64,000 nt of DNA from Clostridium tertium. GTDB taxonomy: Bacteria; Bacillota; Clostridia; Clostridiales; Clostridiaceae. The stretch covers positions 122,305 through 186,304 of the forward strand of contig NZ_JAGGJY010000005.1 in the NCBI RefSeq assembly GCF_017873245.1. The letters are read 5' to 3'. Position 1 is the first letter of the stretch. Each line of letters begins with the position of its first letter. The notes under the pieces are model-generated. The model was not told where the DNA came from. It did not search any database and saw only the letters and a program-made list of their open reading frames with translations. Shown piece after piece: positions 60,259-64,000 of the stretch. The translations under genes were made by a program, and so were the position numbers.

Positions 60259-61092
60259 CTACTTATCGTTTCTTCTCTTTATTATGAATCTGTCAGAATA
60301 CTTCTTATTCTTTCTTGTCTTGTATCCAAGTGCTGGTTTACCCCATGGAGTAACTGGACTTGGTCTACCGATTGGTGATCTACCTTCACCACCACCGTGA
60401 GGGTGATCGTTAGGATTCATTACAGAACCTCTAACTGTAGGTCTCCATCCCATGTGTCTCTTTCTACCTGCTTTACCGATATTGATTATATCGTTAGTAG
60501 TATTTGAAACAGTACCGATTGTAGCTCTACATTCGATTCTTACATATCTCATTTCGCCTGAAGGTAATCTTAGTGTTGCATAGTTACCTTCTTTAGCCAT
60601 TAATTGAGCTGTAGTACCAGCTGATCTTACCATTTGAGCTCCCTTACCAACTTGTAACTCAACGTTATGAACGAAAGTACCTACTGGTATGTTCTTTAAT
60701 GGAAGAGCGTTACCTGCTTTAATATCAGCTTCTGGTCCTGAAACTATAACATCTCCAACTTTTAATCCAACTGGAGCAATTATATATCTCTTTTCACCAT
60801 CAGCATATACAACTAATGCAATGTATGCTGTTCTATTTGGATCGTATTCTATTGTAGCAACCTTTGCTGGAACACCATCCTTATTTCTCTTGAAATCTAT
60901 TATTCTATATTTTCTCTTAGCTCCACCACCGTGGTGTCTAACAGTTATTTTACCTTGAGCATTTCTACCACCGCTTTTGTTTAAAGAAACAAGAAGTGAT
61001 TTTTCAGGTGTACTTGTTGTTATTTCTTCAAAAGTAGCCATTGTCATTTCTCTTCTTGATGGGGTAGTTGGTCTAAACTTTTTAACTGCCAT
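60259..61092 (-). CDS. rplB: 50S ribosomal protein L2
   Basis: 277 residues; the conserved [15 protein letters not shown] loop near the peptidyl-transferase centre and the [10 protein letters not shown] motif are intact. Confidence 0.99.
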   Translation of the reverse strand: MAVKKFRPTTPSRREMTMATFEEITTSTPEKSLLVSLNKSGGRNAQGKITVRHHGGGAKRKYRIIDFKRNKDGVPAKVATIEYDPNRTAYIALVVYADGEKRYIIAPVGLKVGDVIVSGPEADIKAGNALPLKNIPVGTFVHNVELQVGKGAQMVRSAGTTAQLMAKEGNYATLRLPSGEMRYVRIECRATIGTVSNTTNDIINIGKAGRKRHMGWRPTVRGSVMNPNDHPHGGGEGRSPIGRPSPVTPWGKPALGYKTRKNKKYSDRFIIKRRNDK

Positions 61093-61156
61093 GTAAATTC
61101 CCTCCTTACTTTAAGCTTCTCTGGCACTTATGTACCAATAATACGCTTTATTTGCG

Positions 61157-61447
61157 TTATTGCATTCCTTCAAAGAATTCGATATTCTTGCTGTCTGCTG
61201 TTAAAGTAATAACAGCTTTCTTGAAGTCTGCTCTCTTTCCTACATGTACGCCCATTCTCTTTGTTTTTCCCATAGTTCTTATTGTTTGAACTTTTTCAAC
61301 CTTAACGCCGAAGATTTCTTCTACAGCTTTCTTAATTTGAACCTTGTTTGCATTAATTTGAACTATGAAAGTGTACTTTTTGTCTGCCATAGCAGTCATA
61401 CTCTTTTCAGTGATAACAGGCTTTCTTATGATATCATAGCTTGTCAT
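61157..61447 (-). CDS. rplW: 50S ribosomal protein L23
   Basis: 96 residues ([36 protein letters not shown]); docking site for exit-tunnel factors. Its start overlaps the rplD stop codon by one base. Confidence 0.98.
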   Translation of the reverse strand: MTSYDIIRKPVITEKSMTAMADKKYTFIVQINANKVQIKKAVEEIFGVKVEKVQTIRTMGKTKRMGVHVGKRADFKKAVITLTADSKNIEFFEGMQ

Positions 61448-62067
61448 TATGCGTACACCTCCTCGATTTTTGATACAGCATCCTTAGTTATGATTAATTT
61501 CTCAAACTTTAATAAATCATAAACATTGATGTTGTTAACTGGCATGATTTGTACATCAGCAATATTTCTAGCTGATTTGTAAAGTACTTCATTAGATTCT
61601 CCAGTTATTATTAAAGTTTTCTTTGCATCAAATGCTTTTAAAACTTCAACCATTTTCTTAGTCTTTGGAGCTTCGAATGCTAATGTTTCTAACACTACCA
61701 TTTGTCCGTCTTGAACCTTGCTAGTTAATGCAGATTTCATAGCTACTCTTCTCATGCTCTTTGGCACTGACATTCTGTAATCTCTTGGCTTTGGTGCGAA
61801 TACTATACCACCTTTGATCCATTGTGGAGCTCTAATAGAACCTTGTCTTGCTCTACCAGTTCCTTTTTGTCTCCAAGGCTTGATTCCGCCTCCTCTAACC
61901 TCAGCTCTTGTCTTAGCTGATTGAGTTCCTTGTCTCTTGTTTGCTAATAAAGCAACAACAACTTGATGCATAGCATCAGTGTTAACTTCAACTCCGAACA
62001 CATTATCATTTAATTGGATATCTCCAACTTGTTTTCCTTCTTGATTAAATAATCCTACTGTAGGCAT
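61447..62067 (-). CDS. rplD: 50S ribosomal protein L4
   Basis: 206 residues ([39 protein letters not shown]). In several bacteria L4 represses the S10 operon; the leader before rpsJ could be its target. Confidence 0.98.
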   Translation of the reverse strand: MPTVGLFNQEGKQVGDIQLNDNVFGVEVNTDAMHQVVVALLANKRQGTQSAKTRAEVRGGGIKPWRQKGTGRARQGSIRAPQWIKGGIVFAPKPRDYRMSVPKSMRRVAMKSALTSKVQDGQMVVLETLAFEAPKTKKMVEVLKAFDAKKTLIITGESNEVLYKSARNIADVQIMPVNNINVYDLLKFEKLIITKDAVSKIEEVYA

Positions 62068-62091
62068 CCTGTTTCCTCCTTTCTACAGAAA

Positions 62092-62721
62092 TTAAGCTTT
62101 AACTGCGTTTCTTATTACTACTGTACCTTTGTTAGGTCCTGGGATACCACCCTTGATTAGTATTAAGTTCTTCTCAGCTATAACCTTAACTACTTCTAAG
62201 TTTAATACTGTTGTGTTAACAGCTCCCATATGTCCTGGCATGTTCTTGTTCTTGAAAGTTCTTGATGGATCTGATGAAGCACCCATTGAACCTACTGCTC
62301 TGTGGAACTTAGAACCGTGAGTCATTGGTCCTCTGTTAGCATTCCATCTCTTGATAACACCTTGGAATCCCTTACCTTTAGAAACTCCAGATACATCAAT
62401 TTTGTCTCCAGCTTCAAATAAATCAGCCTTTATTTCTTGACCAACTTCATAAGCTGAGCAATCTTCTAATCTGAACTCTTTTAATTTTCTCTTTAATGAA
62501 ACTCCTGCTTTAGCATAGTGTCCCTTCTTTGGCTTGTTAACTAATTTTTCTCTAACGTCTCCAAAACCTACTTGTATTGCTTCATAACCATCTTTTTCGA
62601 TAGTTTTCTTTTGAACAACAACACATGGGCCAGCTTCTACTACTGTTACAGGAACTACTTTTCCGTTAGCATCGAAAATTTGAGTCATTCCTATTTTCTT
62701 TCCTAATATAGCTTTTTTCAT
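62092..62721 (-). CDS. rplC: 50S ribosomal protein L3
   Basis: 209 residues from the ATG at 62721 ([17 protein letters not shown]), next to AGGAGGTG. The longer in-frame reading from 62766 is rejected. [18 protein letters not shown] is conserved. Confidence 0.98.
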   Translation of the reverse strand: MKKAILGKKIGMTQIFDANGKVVPVTVVEAGPCVVVQKKTIEKDGYEAIQVGFGDVREKLVNKPKKGHYAKAGVSLKRKLKEFRLEDCSAYEVGQEIKADLFEAGDKIDVSGVSKGKGFQGVIKRWNANRGPMTHGSKFHRAVGSMGASSDPSRTFKNKNMPGHMGAVNTTVLNLEVVKVIAEKNLILIKGGIPGPNKGTVVIRNAVKA

Positions 62722-62799
62722 GTATTTACACCTCCTAAACGTATTAGCGGATTGTTTAACAATCATAACCGTTCAAACTGTTTATTTAATAAGTATTAA

Positions 62800-63108
62800 C
62801 TATAGCTTTATTTCGATATCCACACCTGCTGGTAAGTTTAATCTCATTAATGCATCAACAGTTTTTGGTGATGGATTAACGATATCGATTAATCTCTTGT
62901 GTGTTCTGATTTCGAATTGCTCTCTTGAATCTTTGTATTTGTGAACAGCTCTTAATATAGTAACAACATCTTTTTCAGTTGGTAGTGGTACTGGACCTGC
63001 AACCTTAGCTCCTGTTGATTTTGCTGTTTCAACAATTTTTTCAGCTGATTGATCTAATATATTGTGATCAAAAGCCTTTAATCTGATTCTTATTTTTTGT
63101 TTTGACAT
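62800..63108 (-). CDS. rpsJ: 30S ribosomal protein S10
   Basis: 102 residues from [19 protein letters not shown]; also known as NusE, which joins RNA polymerase and NusB in antitermination. The ATG at 63108 follows AAAAGGAGGG; the reading upstream to 63189 lies in the leader. First gene of the S10 operon. Confidence 0.98.
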   Translation of the reverse strand: MSKQKIRIRLKAFDHNILDQSAEKIVETAKSTGAKVAGPVPLPTEKDVVTILRAVHKYKDSREQFEIRTHKRLIDIVNPSPKTVDALMRLNLPAGVDIEIKL

Positions 63109-63306
63109 CTTGGTTTCCCTCCTTTTCATGTACGCTTTACTTCTAACGCACAACAGCGGATGTTCTATAAACTGCTCCACGTGTTTCATACTTAATCACA
63201 TGGTTTTACAAAACCCCTGTCGTCGGATTCTAGATCCTAACATACTCATCAAGAATTAACCCGGAAGTCCGGCAACCTCCTGACTCATCGCTGTTTGCTA
63301 TACAAC
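63109..63306 (-). promoter_or_regulatory. Structured 5' leader of the S10 operon
   Basis: About 198 transcribed bases, richer in G+C than the flanks, with hairpins CCGGACTTCCGG and GGATCTAGAATCC and the pair AACATCCGCTGTTG. A long leader here fits autogenous control by a ribosomal protein such as L4. Confidence 0.55.
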
Positions 63307-63312
63307 TTCTTT

Positions 63313-63341
63313 ATTATACTATGTTTAAATAGCCTTTTCAA
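63313..63341 (-). promoter_or_regulatory. S10 operon promoter
   Basis: TTGAAA, 17-base spacer, TATAAT on the minus strand. The stretch 63342-63655 upstream is A+T-rich with no gene. Confidence 0.75.
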
Positions 63342-63660
63342 GAGTTTTTTGGCCTTTTTTGATAAAATTTAAAGTATATTCGAATAATATTTTTCAAATA
63401 TAATTCCTTTTGCAAATATATTTTATATTTGTTTTTATATTTTATCAACATATTTTTTCTTGTAATTTTTGCCGAACTTTATTCCTTATTATGATTATTA
63501 ACCTATTGCAATATATTAATCATTTACAAAGAAATTTAAATATTTTATTTGAATTTCTTTAATATATTAATTTTATTAAATGTTCAACTTATTAAATTGC
63601 AACTACATACTCAATATATTCTTTTATATTTTATATTATATTGGCTTTTACATAATAAAA

Positions 63661-63688
63661 AGAGAGCAAAGGCGTCCCCTTACTCTCT
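63661..63688 (-). terminator. tuf terminator
   Basis: AGAGAGTAAGG / CCTTTGCTCTCT hairpin followed by TTTTTATTATG on the minus strand. Confidence 0.85.
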
Positions 63689-63730
63689 GAATGTGATCAC
63701 ATTTTTATTTAATTTATATTATAGAAATTA

Positions 63731-64000
63731 TTACTCGATTATGCTAGTAACAACTCCTGAACCTACAGTTCTTCCACCTTCTCTGATAGCGAATCTTAAT
63801 CCTTCATCCATAGCTACTTGAGTGATTAATTCAACGTTCATATCAATGTGGTCTCCTGGCATAACCATTTCCATTCCATCTGGTAACTTGATTGAACCAG
63901 TAACATCTGTTGTTCTGAAGTAGAATTGTGGTCTGTATCCATCGAAGAATGGAGTATGTCTTCCACCTTCTTCTTTTTTAAGTACGTATACTTGACCTAC
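63731..64000 (-). CDS. tuf: Elongation factor Tu, C-terminal part (cut by window edge)
   Basis: The last 89 codons of EF-Tu, ending [17 protein letters not shown], with the domain III segment [11 protein letters not shown] visible. The GTP-binding domain lies beyond the window. It has its own terminator, so it is separate from the S10 operon. Confidence 0.98.
   Translation of the reverse strand, partial: VGQVYVLKKEEGGRHTPFFDGYRPQFYFRTTDVTGSIKLPDGMEMVMPGDHIDMNVELITQVAMDEGLRFAIREGGRTVGSGVVTSIIE

Noticed and set aside
63549..63821. 90-codon plus-strand ORF
   Set aside because: It crosses the tuf terminator and the antisense of the tuf 3' end; no coding signs.

Overview
The window is a low-GC Firmicute chromosome segment, most likely Clostridium sensu stricto (cluster I). 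The evidence is the strong A+T bias, purine-rich GGAGG-type ribosome binding sites with many TTG/GTG starts, a ptb-buk butyrate pathway, a cwlD-type amidase and a SleB-type hydrolase (both typical of spore formers), and the clostridial order S10-spc-alpha ribosomal cluster, ecfA1-ecfA2-ecfT-truA-rplM-rpsI. The species cannot be fixed by eye. Almost every gene is on the minus strand, so transcription mostly runs from high to low coordinates. No tRNA, rRNA, CRISPR array, phage or transposase gene is seen.

Layout from right to left, in the direction of transcription. 64000-63731 is the 3' end of tuf with its terminator. 63341-47313 is one long ribosomal cluster from rpsJ to rplQ, including secY, adk, map, infA and rpoA. 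It has a promoter and structured leader before rpsJ, a second near-consensus promoter before rpsM, and a terminator after rplQ. 47253-42728 holds the ECF vitamin/metal transporter module, truA, and rplM-rpsI with a perfect TTGACA-17-TATAAT promoter that abuts seven perfect 13-bp repeats. 42588-38106 holds a Na/Pi symporter, cwlD, a small membrane ORF and the two-subunit fumarase. 37794-33890 has a YitT protein, a two-component system and a Spx/ArsC-like protein. 33763-30288 is nrdAB with a promoter and two NrdR-like boxes. 30103-28321 is ptsI. 28226-24734 is a four-gene unit (split chromate transporter, TPR membrane protein, isoaspartyl dipeptidase). 24628-22986 is a plus-strand pair (coiled-coil membrane protein and SleB hydrolase). 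22834-20685 is cdaA-cdaR (c-di-AMP synthesis). 20400-18799 is an FAD oxidoreductase. 18573-15477 is ptb-buk-buk. 15164-13352 has a zinc alcohol dehydrogenase preceded by a 59-codon relic that keeps only both ends of such a gene. 13207-10428 has an AIM24 protein, a YerC/TrpR-like regulator and glmM. 9855-1 is a T-box controlled operon: ilvN, cimA, leuC, leuD, leuB, ilvD, ilvB, ilvC (cut by the window edge).

How it fits together. The leftmost operon carries the citramalate route: CimA makes citramalate from pyruvate and acetyl-CoA, LeuCDB convert it to 2-oxobutyrate, and IlvBN, IlvC and IlvD build the isoleucine and valine skeletons. No leuA or ilvA lies in the visible part, and the leader's apparent specifier is AUC (Ile), so the operon looks tuned to isoleucine. 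The ptb-buk genes make ATP from butyryl-CoA. ptsI drives sugar uptake. cdaAR and glmM link c-di-AMP with cell-wall precursor supply, although they are about 9 kb apart here.

Most of the window is conserved housekeeping DNA. The unusual signals are small: the degenerate T-box core, a family of palindromic intergenic elements inside the leu-ilv operon, the ADH relic, a structured palindromic repeat at 15305-15417, the tandem butyrate kinases, the 13-bp repeat array at the rplM promoter, and the NrdR-like sites. No previously undescribed multi-gene system could be demonstrated.
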